DNA from: Nocardia cyriacigeorgica GUH-2
GTDB taxonomy: Bacteria; Actinomycetota; Actinomycetes; Mycobacteriales; Mycobacteriaceae
DNA: 64,000 nucleotides
Direction of reading: 5' to 3'
NCBI RefSeq assembly: GCF_000284035.1
Contig: NC_016887.1
Location: 4,154,001 to 4,218,000, forward strand
Shown: positions 7,466 through 16,913 of the stretch, one piece after another
Layout: each line of letters begins with the position of its first letter
Numbering within the stretch: the first letter of the stretch is position 1
The notes under the pieces: model-generated
The model's database searches: none
What the model was told of the DNA's origin: nothing
What the model saw: only the letters and a program-made list of their open reading frames with translations
Program-made: the position numbers and the translations under genes

Positions 7466-8860
7466 TCACCGTGCGGCACGCGGCACCTCGGCGCCCACGG
7501 TGGCCCAGCGGCCGGACAACGCCCGCCAGACGACGGCCATCAGCCGCAGCACCATGAACGCCATCAGGCCCGACCAGATACCGGCGATCCCCCAATCGAA
7601 GACCAGCGACAACCAGATGGCGGGCAGGAAGCCGAGCAGCGCGGCGCCGAGGGTGGTGGTGCGTAGATAGGCGGCGTCGCCGGCACCGAGCAGTACGCCG
7701 TCGAGCGCGAAGACGACGCCCGCCACCGGGATCAACGCGACGAAGAACCACCACACCACTCCCGTGCGATCGAGCACGGCGGGATCGTCGGTGAACAGCG
7801 GCGGAATCACCGCGGCACCGGCGGCGAAGAGCGCGGCCAGGCCGAGCGCGAAGATCTCCGACCAGCCGGTGATCCGGCGGGCCAGCCCACGAGCCCCGGA
7901 AGCGTTGCCCGCGCCGAGTGCCGCACCGACCAGTGTTTGCGCCGCGATGGCCAGCGAATCCAGGGTCAAGGCGAGGAAGTTCCACAGCTGCAACACCAGC
8001 TGATGCGCCGCGACCGAGGCCGCACCGAACCGGGCGGCGACCGCGGCGGCCGAGACGAAGCAGGCCTGGAAGGCGAGGCTGCGGGCGATCAGATCCCGGC
8101 CGAGCACCAGTTGCGCGCGCATGACCGACGGGTGCGGGCGCAGCTCGACCCGTTCGCGAACCAGCGCCGACACGAACAGCGCGGCCGTCACCGCCTGCCC
8201 GATGACATTGGCCACCGCCGAACCGGGCAATTCCATTCGCGGCGCACCGAGTAGCCCATGCACCAGCACCGGGCACAACGCGGCCGATAACGCCAGGCCG
8301 GCAACGACATATGTCAACGGCCGACGCGTCTGCTGCACGCCACGCATCCATCCATTGCCCGCCATGGACAGCAGGATCAGCGGGACGCCGAACAGCGCGA
8401 TCCGCACCCAGTCCAGCGCTTCGGCCGCGATATCACCACCGCCGGAGATCGCCGCGACGATCGGCACCGCGAAGATCTGCACCACCGCGACGATCAGCAG
8501 CCCGATCCCCGCGGCCAGCCAACTCGCCTGCACACCTTCGGCGACCGCACCGCGCTCGTCACCCGCCCCATGCTTGCGCGCCGCCCGCGCCGTGGTGCCG
8601 TAGGCGAGGAAGGTCAGCTGCGAACTCACCTGCGCCAGAATCAATCCGCCGACGGCCAGGCCCGCGAGCGCCAACGCGCCCAGCCTGCCGACCACCGCCA
8701 GGTCGAACAGCAGATACAGAGGTTCGGCGACGAGGACACCCAGCGTCGGTAACGCCAACCCGAGAATGCGGCGCGGCCCGGCGTCAGCGACCGGATCGGC
8801 TTCCGGCGGGGCTGCCGGACCGCCATGGCCGCAGGCCTCGGCCCGCCTCGGCGCACTCAC
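7466..8860 (-). CDS. dinF: MATE family efflux transporter, DinF-like
   Basis: A 464-aa membrane protein with about twelve hydrophobic segments and MATE-type repeats (two halves with similar P-x-L-x-x-x-x-EPLYLLFDLAVVGRLG-like openings). Such transporters expel drugs or metabolites using Na+ or H+ gradients. The GTG start overlaps the nrnA stop by 4 bp (GTGA), so it is translationally coupled to the DHH phosphoesterase. M. tuberculosis has the same pair (Rv2836c/Rv2837c). The substrate is unknown. Confidence 0.88.
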   Translation of the reverse strand: MSAPRRAEACGHGGPAAPPEADPVADAGPRRILGLALPTLGVLVAEPLYLLFDLAVVGRLGALALAGLAVGGLILAQVSSQLTFLAYGTTARAARKHGAGDERGAVAEGVQASWLAAGIGLLIVAVVQIFAVPIVAAISGGGDIAAEALDWVRIALFGVPLILLSMAGNGWMRGVQQTRRPLTYVVAGLALSAALCPVLVHGLLGAPRMELPGSAVANVIGQAVTAALFVSALVRERVELRPHPSVMRAQLVLGRDLIARSLAFQACFVSAAAVAARFGAASVAAHQLVLQLWNFLALTLDSLAIAAQTLVGAALGAGNASGARGLARRITGWSEIFALGLAALFAAGAAVIPPLFTDDPAVLDRTGVVWWFFVALIPVAGVVFALDGVLLGAGDAAYLRTTTLGAALLGFLPAIWLSLVFDWGIAGIWSGLMAFMVLRLMAVVWRALSGRWATVGAEVPRAAR

Positions 8861-9918
8861 CCCAGACCCGCGAGCAATTCGGCGACGATCTCCTCCGGCG
8901 TTCCGTGCGCGGTGTAGCCCGCGGCGTAGCGATGTCCGCCGCCGCCCAGCGCGGTGGCGACGGCGGAGACATCGAGTCCGTCGTGGCGGTCCGGGCCGCT
9001 GTCCTTGGAGCGCAGCGAGACCGTCCAGCGGCCGGGCTCCGCGGATTCCTTGAACACCGCGGCCACCCCGGCTTCGGCCGTGGTGCGCACGATATCGACG
9101 ACGCTCTCGGCTTCCTCCTGCGTCACCCCGTCCAGGTCGGCGCGCCGTACGAACGCGTACACCAGGCCCACTCCCCCGTGCACCTGCGGCGCCAGCCGGG
9201 CCGAACCGAGCACCCGCGACAGCATCGGCAGCCAGCCGAAGGGATGGGTGTCGAGCAGGGTCTGGGCGATCTCGGCGCCGTCGATGCCGGTGGCCAGCAG
9301 CCGTTCGGCCAGTTCATGGGTGCCGGGCCGGACCCACCGGAACGAACCGGTGTCGGTGACCAGGCCCGCGTACAGGCAGTGCGCCACCGGCCGGTCGATC
9401 GGTTCACCCCAGGCATCGAACAGCCGGGTGAGCACGCTGGTGGTGGATTCGGCCGATGGGTCGACGAGATTGATGGTGCCGAAGCGCGTGTTGGACCGGT
9501 GATGGTCGATGACGAGCGTGCTGCGCGCGCCGTCGAGCCGGTCGGCCAGCGCGCCCAGCCGGGCCGCACTACCGCAGTCGACGGCGACCAGCAGATCCGT
9601 CTCGGCGGGCACCTCGCCGGGCGGCACCAGATGGTGTGCGCCGGGCAGCGAACTCATCGAGACCGGCAGCTGCGCGGGTTCGGCGAACGACACCCGCACC
9701 GCGGTCCCCCGCCGGTCCAGCACCTGCGCGAGCGCCAGCCCGCTGCCGATGGTGTCGGCGTCGGGCTGCACGTGGCACACGATGGTGACCGACCCGGCTG
9801 CCGCCAGCGCTCGCGCGGCCGCTTCGAAATCGGCGGCGCCGGGCCGCTCGGCCGCCGCGCCATCGATCGGTTCGGGGGCCGGACCGGCCGCTCCCGCCCG
9901 CTGTCCAGTTGTCGTCAT
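8857..9918 (-). CDS. nrnA: DHH/DHHA1 phosphoesterase, oligoribonuclease NrnA
   Basis: A 353-aa bifunctional nanoRNase / pAp phosphatase homologue. Motifs in order: HVQPDADTIGSGLAL, VAVDCGSAARLG, VIDHHRSN (the DHH signature) and the DHHA1 end motif GGGGHRYAAG. The family degrades short RNA and linear dinucleotides such as pApA, and dephosphorylates pAp. It follows rbfA by 78 bp in the nusA-infB operon and overlaps the MATE gene by 4 bp. Confidence 0.92.
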   Translation of the reverse strand: MTTTGQRAGAAGPAPEPIDGAAAERPGAADFEAAARALAAAGSVTIVCHVQPDADTIGSGLALAQVLDRRGTAVRVSFAEPAQLPVSMSSLPGAHHLVPPGEVPAETDLLVAVDCGSAARLGALADRLDGARSTLVIDHHRSNTRFGTINLVDPSAESTTSVLTRLFDAWGEPIDRPVAHCLYAGLVTDTGSFRWVRPGTHELAERLLATGIDGAEIAQTLLDTHPFGWLPMLSRVLGSARLAPQVHGGVGLVYAFVRRADLDGVTQEEAESVVDIVRTTAEAGVAAVFKESAEPGRWTVSLRSKDSGPDRHDGLDVSAVATALGGGGHRYAAGYTAHGTPEEIVAELLAGLG

Positions 9919-9996
9919 CGCCTACCGCGAGTTCCGGATCATCCCCGCGAACGCGGGAAGCGCTGACGACGGCCGGGACGCGACGACAGCCGCGCC

Positions 9997-10437
9997 CTAG
10001 TCTTCATCGGAGTCCACCTTGTACGGGTCGGCGTCGCCGGCGTGAGTGGCGTTGGCGGCCACCTTCGCCACCTCGTCGTCGGCGGCCCTGGCCTTGGCCA
10101 GCAGGTCCTCCATCTGCCGCGCCGCGTCCGGCACGGTATCGAGGACGAACGCCAGCGTCGGGGTGAACTTGACCCCGGTTCCCGCGCCCACCTTCGAACG
10201 CAGCACGCCCTTGGCCTTCTCCAGACCCGCTGCCGCGGCGGCATAATCCGGTTCGGCGTCGACGGTTTCGCCCATCACCGTGTAGTACACGGTGGCGTCG
10301 CGGAGATCGCCGGTCACTTTCGCATCGGTCACGGTCACGAACCGCAGCCGCGGATCCTTCACCTCGTATTCGATCGCCGTAGCGACGATCGCCGAGATCC
10401 GCTTGGCGAGTCGGCGTGCCCTGGCTTGATCCGCCAT
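9997..10437 (-). CDS. rbfA: 30S ribosome-binding factor A
   Basis: A 146-aa RbfA, a KH-fold assembly factor needed for maturation of the 16S rRNA 5' end. The core RLAKRISAIVATAIEYEVKDPRL and the later VKFTPTLAFVLD are diagnostic. The ATG at 10437 has a strong GAAGGAG ribosome site; an upstream extension to 10620 has no similarity. The C-terminal tail is acidic. It belongs to the nusA-infB transcription block. Confidence 0.95.
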   Translation of the reverse strand: MADQARARRLAKRISAIVATAIEYEVKDPRLRFVTVTDAKVTGDLRDATVYYTVMGETVDAEPDYAAAAAGLEKAKGVLRSKVGAGTGVKFTPTLAFVLDTVPDAARQMEDLLAKARAADDEVAKVAANATHAGDADPYKVDSDED

Positions 10438-10543
10438 GGCCGCTCCTTCCTCACTGAGAATAAGATCAATATCCAATTTGCGGTAGCAGCGGGGCCCTAC
10501 GTGGTTACGCAGGCTGCCTCCTCCGGGCCCGTCGCTGCCACCG

Positions 10544-10834
10544 CTAATCTTCGGGTCCGAAGACCCGGCGGCGTACCGCCAGCAACTGTAACTCCGGACG
10601 TGCCGCGACATGCCGTTCACACTTGTCGAGCACCTCGGTCAGATGGTCCATTCCGGCACTGACCATGGCTACTCCGAGCAACGAGCGACGGTAGCGGTCA
10701 TGTTCCCCGCCCTCGGCGGCACTCACCCCGAAGCGCTGCAACTCGGCCAGGATGGGCCGGATCACCGAACGCTTCTCTTTCAGCGAATGCACGTCTCCGA
10801 GCAGGATGTCGAACTCGAGTGCACCGAGGTACAC
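10544..10834 (-). CDS. DUF503 (YlxP-like) protein
   Basis: A 96-aa protein of the DUF503 family, commonly placed between infB and rbfA in actinobacteria and firmicutes. The LLGDVHSLKEKRSVIRPI segment is the family signature. Its biochemical role is unknown, but linkage suggests ribosome or RNA metabolism. The GTG start is supported by a GGAGG ribosome site 5-6 nt upstream. Confidence 0.85.
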   Translation of the reverse strand: MYLGALEFDILLGDVHSLKEKRSVIRPILAELQRFGVSAAEGGEHDRYRRSLLGVAMVSAGMDHLTEVLDKCERHVAARPELQLLAVRRRVFGPED

Positions 10835-10859
10835 ACAACCTCCAGTTCCGGGCGACGCG

Positions 10860-10899
10860 ACCGGGTGACCGGCGGGCGATCACCCGCCGGTCACCCGGT
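10860..10899 (-). terminator. Long perfect hairpin after infB
   Basis: Arms 10860-10876 and 10883-10899 form a perfect 17-bp stem with a 6-nt loop (CGATCA). It starts 12 nt after the infB stop, before the DUF503 gene. It should terminate or attenuate infB transcripts, or stabilise their 3' ends. Confidence 0.75.
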
Positions 10900-10910
10900 G
10901 TTCGTCACGA

Positions 10911-13847
10911 TCAGTCGCGCGGCTTCTCGCGCAACTCGTAGGCCTCGATGACGTCGCCTTCCTTGATGTCGGAGTAGGTGAGCGTCATACCGCATTCGAA
11001 GCCCTCGCGGACCTCGGTCGCGTCGTCCTTCTCCCGCTTGAGCGAGGAGATGGTGACGGTCTCGGCGATGACCACGTTGTCGCGCAGCAGGCGCGCCTTG
11101 GCATTGCGCTTGACCGAACCCGAGGTGACCATGCAACCGGCGATATTGCCGACCTTCGACGACCGGAAGATCGCCCGGATCTCCGCGCGGCCCAGCTCGA
11201 CCTCTTCGTAGATCGGCTTGAGCATGCCCTTGAGGGCCTTCTCGATCTCGTCGATGGCCTGGTAGATCACCGAGTAGTACCGGATGTCGACGCCCTCGCG
11301 GTTGGCCAGCTCGGTCGCCTTGCCCTCCGCGCGCACGTTGAACCCGATGATGATCGCGTTCGAGGCCGAGGCCAGGTTGACGTTGGTCTCGGTGACGCCA
11401 CCGACTCCGCGGTCGATGACCCGCAGGCGCACCTCGTCGTCGACCTCGATACCGAGCAGCGCCTCTTCGAGGGCCTCGACGGTACCGGAGTTGTCGCCCT
11501 TGAGGATCAGGTTCAGCTCCGAAGTCTCCTTCAGCGCGGCATCCAGATCTTCCAGGCTGATCCGCTTGCGGCTGCGTGCGGCCAGCGCGTTGCGCTTGCG
11601 CGCGTTGCGCCGGTCGGCGATCTGGCGCGCGATGCGGTCCTCGTCGACGACGAGCAGGTTGTCACCGGCGCCGGGCACCGAGGTGAAACCGACGACCTGG
11701 ACCGGCCGCGACGGCAGCGCCGCCTCGACGTCCTCGCCGTGCTCGTCGACCATCCGGCGCACGCGACCGTAGGCGTCGCCGGCCACGATCGAATCGCCGA
11801 CGCGCAGCGTGCCGCGCTGGATCAGCACCGTGGCGACCGGGCCGCGACCGCGGTCCAGATGCGCCTCGATGGCGACACCCTGGGCGTCCATGTCCGGGTT
11901 GGCCCGCAGGTCCAGCGCCGCGTCGGCGGTGAGCAGCACCGCTTCCAGCAGAGCGTCGATATTGGTGCCCTGCTTGGCGGAGATGTCGACGAACATGGTG
12001 TCGCCGCCGTACTCCTCGGCCACCAGGTTGTACTCGGTCAGCTGCTGCCGGATCTTCTCCGGGTTCGCGCCTTCCTTGTCGATCTTGTTGACCGCGACCA
12101 CGATCGGCACGTCGGCCGCCTGGGCGTGGTTGATCGCCTCCACCGTCTGCGGCATGACGCCGTCGTCGGCGGCGACCACCAGGATCGCGATGTCGGTGGC
12201 CTTGGCACCGCGGGCACGCATGGCGGTGAACGCCTCGTGACCCGGGGTGTCGATGAAGGTGATCAGGCGATCGTCCTCACCGAGGTGGGTCAGCACCTGG
12301 TAGGCGCCGATGTGCTGGGTGATGCCGCCGGCCTCGCCCTCGCGGACGTTGGCCTTGCGGATGGTGTCCAGCAGTCGAGTCTTACCGTGGTCGACGTGAC
12401 CCATGACGGTCACCACCGGCGGACGCTGCTCGAGGTCTTCCTCGCCGCCCTCGTCCTCGCCGTAGCTGAGGTCGAACGATTCCAGCAGCTCGCGGTCCTC
12501 GTCCTCGGGGCTGACCACGTGCACGACGTAGTTCATCTCACTGCCGAGCAGCTCGAGGGTCTCGTCGTTCACCGACTGGGTCGCGGTGACCATCTCACCG
12601 AGGTTGAACAGGGCCTGCACCAGCGAGGCCGGGTTCGCGTCGATCTTCTCGGCGAAGTCCGACAGCGAGGCGCCGCGGGCGAGCCGGATGATCTCGCCGT
12701 TGCCGCGCGGCAGCCGCACGCCGCCGACGGCGGGCGCCTGCATGTTCTCGTACTCGGCGCGCTTGGCCCGCTTCGACTTACGGCCACGACGCGGAGCGCC
12801 ACCGGGACGGCCGAACGCACCGGCCGCACCACCGCGACCGCCGGGACCGCCCGGGCGACCACCGCCGCCACCGGGACGACCGCGGAAACCACCGGCCGCG
12901 GGTGCACCGGCACCGGCACCGGGTGCACCGCCACCGCCACCGCGGTAGCCGCCACCGCCGCCGCCACCGGGACGACCGGCGCCGCCGGCACCGGGACGAC
13001 CGGGACGACCGCCGCCGGTCGGGCCCGGACGCGCCGAACGCGCAGGCATGGCACCGGGGCTGGGACGCGGGGGCATCGAGCCGGGGCTCGGACGCGGACC
13101 GCCGGGACGCGGGCCACCGCCCTGCGCGGCGGCCGGGCGCGGACCACCCTGGGCCGGGCCGGGACGGGGACCGCCCTGCGCCGGACCCGGACGCGGACCA
13201 CCCTGACCGGGCACCGGACGACCACCGGCCTGGCCGGGGCCGGGACGCGGGGCCGGACGCTCACGCTCGGGCGCGGGAGCCGACGAGTAGGGGTTGTTGC
13301 CGACGCGCGGGGTCTTCGGGCCGGGCTTGGGACCGGCCGGACGCGGACCACCCTGCGCCGGGGCACCCGGACGCTGCTGCTGACCGGGACGCGGAGCACC
13401 CGGCGTTGGCCGGGCACCGGGCTGGGCCTGCGGGGCGGCCTTGGCGGCCGGGGCCGGGCTCGGGGCCTGCGCGGCTTCCTTGGCGGGAGCGGGCGCGGGA
13501 CCGGGCTTCACGGCCGGGCCGGGACGCGGGGCCGGGGTCGCGGGCGCCTCGGGAGCGGCGGCCTGGGCCGGCGCCGGGGTACGCGGACCCGGACGCGGAC
13601 CACCCGCGGCGGGTTTGGCGGCCGGACGGGCCGCGGTCGACGGACCGGGCTTGGCCCCGGCCTTGGCACCGTTCGCCGGTGCGGATTTGGATGCGAACGA
13701 TTCACGCAGCCGGCGCGCGACGGGTGCTTCCACCGTCGACGACGCCGACTTCACGAACTCGCCTTGCTCCTTGAGCGTTGCGAGTAGTTCCTTGCTCGTG
13801 ACACCGAGTTCCTTGGCCAACTCGTGCACGCGGGCCTTGCCTGCCAC
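10911..13847 (-). CDS. infB: Translation initiation factor IF-2
   Basis: A 978-aa IF-2 that delivers initiator tRNA to the 30S subunit using GTP. An N-terminal IF2_N module (ARVHELAKELGVTSKELL) is followed by a Gly/Pro/Ala/Arg-rich spacer of about 300 residues. A second IF2_N lies around residue 400. The G domain starts near residue 480 (GHVDHGKT, DTPGHEAF, NKID, SAK), with the translation-factor and C domains after it. The GTG at 13847 has a GAGGAGA ribosome site and gives the usual actinobacterial N-terminus; the frame is open to 13880. Confidence 0.97.
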   Translation of the reverse strand: MAGKARVHELAKELGVTSKELLATLKEQGEFVKSASSTVEAPVARRLRESFASKSAPANGAKAGAKPGPSTAARPAAKPAAGGPRPGPRTPAPAQAAAPEAPATPAPRPGPAVKPGPAPAPAKEAAQAPSPAPAAKAAPQAQPGARPTPGAPRPGQQQRPGAPAQGGPRPAGPKPGPKTPRVGNNPYSSAPAPERERPAPRPGPGQAGGRPVPGQGGPRPGPAQGGPRPGPAQGGPRPAAAQGGGPRPGGPRPSPGSMPPRPSPGAMPARSARPGPTGGGRPGRPGAGGAGRPGGGGGGGYRGGGGGAPGAGAGAPAAGGFRGRPGGGGGRPGGPGGRGGAAGAFGRPGGAPRRGRKSKRAKRAEYENMQAPAVGGVRLPRGNGEIIRLARGASLSDFAEKIDANPASLVQALFNLGEMVTATQSVNDETLELLGSEMNYVVHVVSPEDEDRELLESFDLSYGEDEGGEEDLEQRPPVVTVMGHVDHGKTRLLDTIRKANVREGEAGGITQHIGAYQVLTHLGEDDRLITFIDTPGHEAFTAMRARGAKATDIAILVVAADDGVMPQTVEAINHAQAADVPIVVAVNKIDKEGANPEKIRQQLTEYNLVAEEYGGDTMFVDISAKQGTNIDALLEAVLLTADAALDLRANPDMDAQGVAIEAHLDRGRGPVATVLIQRGTLRVGDSIVAGDAYGRVRRMVDEHGEDVEAALPSRPVQVVGFTSVPGAGDNLLVVDEDRIARQIADRRNARKRNALAARSRKRISLEDLDAALKETSELNLILKGDNSGTVEALEEALLGIEVDDEVRLRVIDRGVGGVTETNVNLASASNAIIIGFNVRAEGKATELANREGVDIRYYSVIYQAIDEIEKALKGMLKPIYEEVELGRAEIRAIFRSSKVGNIAGCMVTSGSVKRNAKARLLRDNVVIAETVTISSLKREKDDATEVREGFECGMTLTYSDIKEGDVIEAYELREKPRD
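13055..13215 (-). repeat. Coding tandem repeats GGPRPGPAQ in the IF-2 spacer
   Basis: Within infB, units resembling GGPRPGPAQ recur several times in a row and then decay into GGPRPSPGSM- and PRPSPGAM-like units. The spacer is low-complexity and probably disordered. Repeat copy number here is a likely site of slippage and strain variation. Confidence 0.6.
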
Positions 13848-13958
13848 TGCTCTCCTCACTGAGAGGTCGAGCAGCGCCACCGTTGTTCAGGGGACGGCGG
13901 CCCGCACGACCTCGGGTTATCTCCGATGGACGTTCATCGTTGGTACTTCACGGTGTGC

Positions 13959-14432
13959 TCATGAGTGCTCGTGCCTGTTCTCGAGGTAATGCTCCAGGGC
14001 TGAGATATCCAGATGTCCGGACACTCGTAGTGCTCTGCCGATCGCTCGGCGCCGAACCGCCAGGCTCAGACAAGCCGAAAAGGGGTGCAACCAGGCACCC
14101 CGTCCGGGAAGTCTGCGCCGCGGGTCGGGCACGATCTCGACAACGTCGCCGCTGCCGTTCCGGGCCACGATCCGCAACAGATCGGCGGCCAGCTCGCGCT
14201 TACGGCATCCGATACACGTTCGCACCGGAGCTGCCGGGCGCCGGGGCGCCGGGGGATGCTCGGTGGTGCGTTCGGGCGGGGATGCCGGTGGCTCGTGCTG
14301 AACCTTGGACCACTCTACCGCTGCCACGGTCCGATCACCGAACCCCGCCCCTGCCGAAGTTACCAACATGTCATCCCGGCCGGTTGTTCCCCGCGGCGCC
14401 GCGCCGGGCCGCACGCGTCGCGAGTGGGTCAA
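13959..14432 (-). CDS. ylxR: YlxR family RNA-binding protein (DUF448)
   Basis: The YlxR core is clear: RTCIGCRKR, LLRIV and DPRRRLPGRGAWLHP. YlxR proteins lie between nusA and infB in many bacteria and bind RNA. The frame starts at a TTG that overlaps the nusA stop by 4 bp (TTGA), giving 157 aa with about 70 residues before the domain. Most relatives are near 100 aa, so the true start may be internal, for example the ATG at 14369. The gene is certain; the start is not. Confidence 0.85.
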   Translation of the reverse strand: MTHSRRVRPGAAPRGTTGRDDMLVTSAGAGFGDRTVAAVEWSKVQHEPPASPPERTTEHPPAPRRPAAPVRTCIGCRKRELAADLLRIVARNGSGDVVEIVPDPRRRLPGRGAWLHPFSACLSLAVRRRAIGRALRVSGHLDISALEHYLENRHEHS

Positions 14433-15457
14433 CTGTGCTGGGCCTCGGTCCGCACGCCACCACCGGTGTCGGGGGCCGCGTCGCTGCGGATATCGATACG
14501 CCAGCCGGTCAGCCGGGCGGCCAGGCGGGCGTTCTGGCCCTCCTTGCCGATGGCCAGCGAGAGCTGGAAATCGGGGACGACCACGCGCGCGGCCCGGGCG
14601 TCCGGGTCCACGATTGTGACCGACACCACCTTCGACGGCGAGAGCGCATTACCGACGAAGGTCGCCGGATCGTCGGCGTAGTCGATGATGTCGATCTTCT
14701 CCCCGGCCAGTTCGCTCATCACATTGCGCACGCGCTGGCCCATCGGCCCGATGCAGGCGCCCTTGGCGTTGACTCCCGCGACGGTGGAGCGCACCGCGAT
14801 CTTGGACCGGTGCCCCGCCTCGCGGGCGACGGCGACGATCTCCACCGACCCGTCGGCGATTTCGGGCACCTCGAGCGCGAACAGCCGCCGCACCAGATTC
14901 GGATGGGTGCGCGAGAGGGTGATCTGCGGGCCGCGCGGGCCGCGCGAGACGCCGACGACGTAGCACTTGATCCGGTCGCCGTGCTCGTAGCTCTCGCCCG
15001 GCACCTGTTCGGCGGGCGGGATCAGGCCCTCGGCGCCGTGCAGTTCGCTGCCGATGCGCACCACCACGGTGCCGCGGGCGTTGGCGCGGGCATCGCGCTG
15101 GACGACACCGCCGACGATATCGCCCTCATGGGTGGAGAATTCGCCGAAGGACTTCTCGTTCTCGGCATCGCGCAACCGCTGCAACACGACCTGGCGGGCG
15201 GTGGTGGCGGCGATGCGGCCGAAACCCTCCGGGGTGTCGTCCCATTCGGAGATGACGTTGCCGTCGGCGTCGAGTTCGCGCGCCATCACCCGGACCACGC
15301 CGGTCTTCTGGTTGATGTCGATGCGCGCGTTGGGCTGATGGCCCTCGGTATGGCGGTAGGCGGTCAGCAGCGCGGACTCGATCGCGGAGATCACGGTCTC
15401 GATCGAGATCCCCTTGTCGGCGACGATCGCGCGCAAGGCTTCGATTTCGATGTTCAT
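14429..15457 (-). CDS. nusA: Transcription termination/antitermination factor NusA
   Basis: A 342-aa NusA that binds RNA polymerase and nascent RNA. It has the N-terminal polymerase-binding domain, an S1 domain (about residues 110-180, GDIVGGVVQRDA), and two KH domains (GACIGPMGQRVRNV, and the later AIGKEGQNARLAARLTGW). It lacks the C-terminal acidic repeats of enterobacterial NusA, as expected for actinobacteria. The ATG overlaps the rimP stop by 4 bp (ATGA). Confidence 0.97.
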   Translation of the reverse strand: MNIEIEALRAIVADKGISIETVISAIESALLTAYRHTEGHQPNARIDINQKTGVVRVMARELDADGNVISEWDDTPEGFGRIAATTARQVVLQRLRDAENEKSFGEFSTHEGDIVGGVVQRDARANARGTVVVRIGSELHGAEGLIPPAEQVPGESYEHGDRIKCYVVGVSRGPRGPQITLSRTHPNLVRRLFALEVPEIADGSVEIVAVAREAGHRSKIAVRSTVAGVNAKGACIGPMGQRVRNVMSELAGEKIDIIDYADDPATFVGNALSPSKVVSVTIVDPDARAARVVVPDFQLSLAIGKEGQNARLAARLTGWRIDIRSDAAPDTGGGVRTEAQHS

Positions 15458-16134
15458 TCCACGGTCCCTTCGATCGAATCGGACGCTGCTACAGGCTGGG
15501 GCGACGCCCCGCTGGTTCCTCCGGTGTCCGCGGCGTCCTCTCCCGCGGGAACAGTCGTGCCCGGCTCACTGCCGGGGATCGGCCGGCCCGGCGCGACGCC
15601 GCCGGCCAGTTCGAGTTCGCGGGGGCCGGGCGGGGAGAACTCCACCTGCACCACGGCGGTCGCGATATCGGCCAGCGGCACGTGCACCCGGTGCGGCTTG
15701 GCCTTGCCGCCGAGCACCAGCGCGACGGTGTCGCCGGCCAGCTTGCCCACGCGCGCGTCGAAGGTCGCCTTCGCGCCGGGATCGGGTGGTTCGGCGCCGG
15801 GGCGCAGCGTTATCCGCGCCTTGCGGCCCTGAGCGCGCCGCCAATGCCGTTCGGTGCTCAGCGGGCGGTCGATGCCCGGGGTGGAGACCTCGAGCAGATA
15901 CGGCGATTCCCCGAAGTCACCCGCGTCGTCGAGCTGGGCCGAGAGCTCGTTGCTGAGTTCGGCGATGGCGTCGAGGTCGGCCGGGTCGTCGCTGTCCACG
16001 ATCACCCGAACCCGAGCCTGGGCATCGGCATGCCGTCCGGCCGTCGAGATCTCGACGCCCTCGAGATCGAATCCCCGGCGTTCGACGAGTCCAGCAACGA
16101 GCTGGCTCACCCTTTCCTCGGTCGGCATCGGCAT
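15454..16134 (-). CDS. rimP: Ribosome maturation factor RimP
   Basis: A 226-aa RimP, needed for 30S assembly. It begins MPMPTEERVSQLV and contains the family block GFDLEGVEIS followed by YLLEVSTPGIDRPL. The C-terminal 45 residues are a Gly/Pro/Thr-rich tail beyond the usual domain. The ATG at 16134 has an AGGAG ribosome site; the frame stays open far upstream without similarity. It is the first gene of the rimP-nusA-ylxR-infB operon and is coupled to nusA. Confidence 0.94.
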   Translation of the reverse strand: MPMPTEERVSQLVAGLVERRGFDLEGVEISTAGRHADAQARVRVIVDSDDPADLDAIAELSNELSAQLDDAGDFGESPYLLEVSTPGIDRPLSTERHWRRAQGRKARITLRPGAEPPDPGAKATFDARVGKLAGDTVALVLGGKAKPHRVHVPLADIATAVVQVEFSPPGPRELELAGGVAPGRPIPGSEPGTTVPAGEDAADTGGTSGASPQPVAASDSIEGTVE

Positions 16135-16436
16135 GTGGGGCGGCTCCTGGTTCAGTTGTGGCGCGAGCGGAAATTTCTGTACCGAAGGTCTAGCGTAACG
16201 CGCCCGGAGAGTGTAAAGGACGATCGGCCACAAGCAAGTTTCCGCAGCGCGCGGGGCCGAGACCGGTCGCCGCGACGCCCGGTGCGCCGGCCGACCAGGG
16301 GATCGCGTCGGCCTTGCGTGGTCCGCGCACGCGCGTCTGGCACGATAGTGCGGTGCCCAACCGCCTTCCCATCCGGTCCGAGGCCGGGTGTATTTCCGGC
16401 ATACCGATCGCTCGGCACGATTCCCGCTTCCGCCCG
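16135..16436. other. Divergent intergenic region, promoters of rimP and the lipoprotein operon
   Basis: About 300 bp between two divergent operons with no convincing ORF. The stretch nearest rimP is less GC-rich and must contain the promoter of the long rimP-nusA-infB operon. I could not identify a -10/-35 pair with confidence. Confidence 0.4.
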
Positions 16437-16913
16437 GTGAACCGGCGCACCGCGTTGCGGCTGGCCGGCGCCGGCGTGGTCGGTGCCGCCGCGCTGGCCG
16501 CGGCCACCGGCTGCGCGCAGGAGTCCGAGCTCGAACCCGATCCGCTTCTCGCACAAGAACTTCTCGCGCGCACCGACGCCGCCGCGGCCACCGCCGCCGT
16601 CGCCGTGGAGCCGCAGCGCCACGGCGCGCTGACGCTGATCGCCGCCGAACGCACCGCGCACGCCGAGGCGCTGCGCACCGAGATCGACCGGCTCGTCGGC
16701 GTGTACGGCGACGGCACCGTGCCGAGCCGGCGTCAGCCCGAGGTGACCGTCGCGCCCGCCGCCCCGGTCGACGCCGCAACCTTGCGCGATCAGCTCACTG
16801 CCGCGCAGCGGTCGGCGGCCGATCTCGCGCGCACCCAGTCCGGCTACCGGGCGGGGCTGCTGGCCTCGATCAGCGCCGCTTGCGCGGTGCACGCGGGGGT
16901 GCTGCTGGCATGA
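16437..16913 (+). CDS. Tat-type lipoprotein, Rv2843-like
   Basis: A 158-aa alanine-rich protein. Its N-terminus has a twin arginine (NRRTALRLAG), a hydrophobic run and a lipobox-like AATGC with Cys26, suggesting Tat export and lipid anchoring. The mature part is helical and carries paired His residues in a HGALTLIAAERTAHAE segment, recalling ferritin-like helices. The GTG start is chosen because it places the signal at the N-terminus; the frame opens at 16314. It is coupled to the next gene by an ATGA overlap. Confidence 0.7.
   Translation: MNRRTALRLAGAGVVGAAALAAATGCAQESELEPDPLLAQELLARTDAAAATAAVAVEPQRHGALTLIAAERTAHAEALRTEIDRLVGVYGDGTVPSRRQPEVTVAPAAPVDAATLRDQLTAAQRSAADLARTQSGYRAGLLASISAACAVHAGVLLA

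Noticed and set aside
13055..13215. CRISPR-like or mobile repeat in this interval
   Set aside because: The repeats are in-frame codons for the Gly/Pro-rich spacer of IF-2, not spaced direct repeats.
11739..13787. A 682-codon plus-strand ORF opposite infB
   Set aside because: It mirrors the GC-rich infB coding strand; its product is Gly/Thr/Arg-rich with no domain, and infB is certain.
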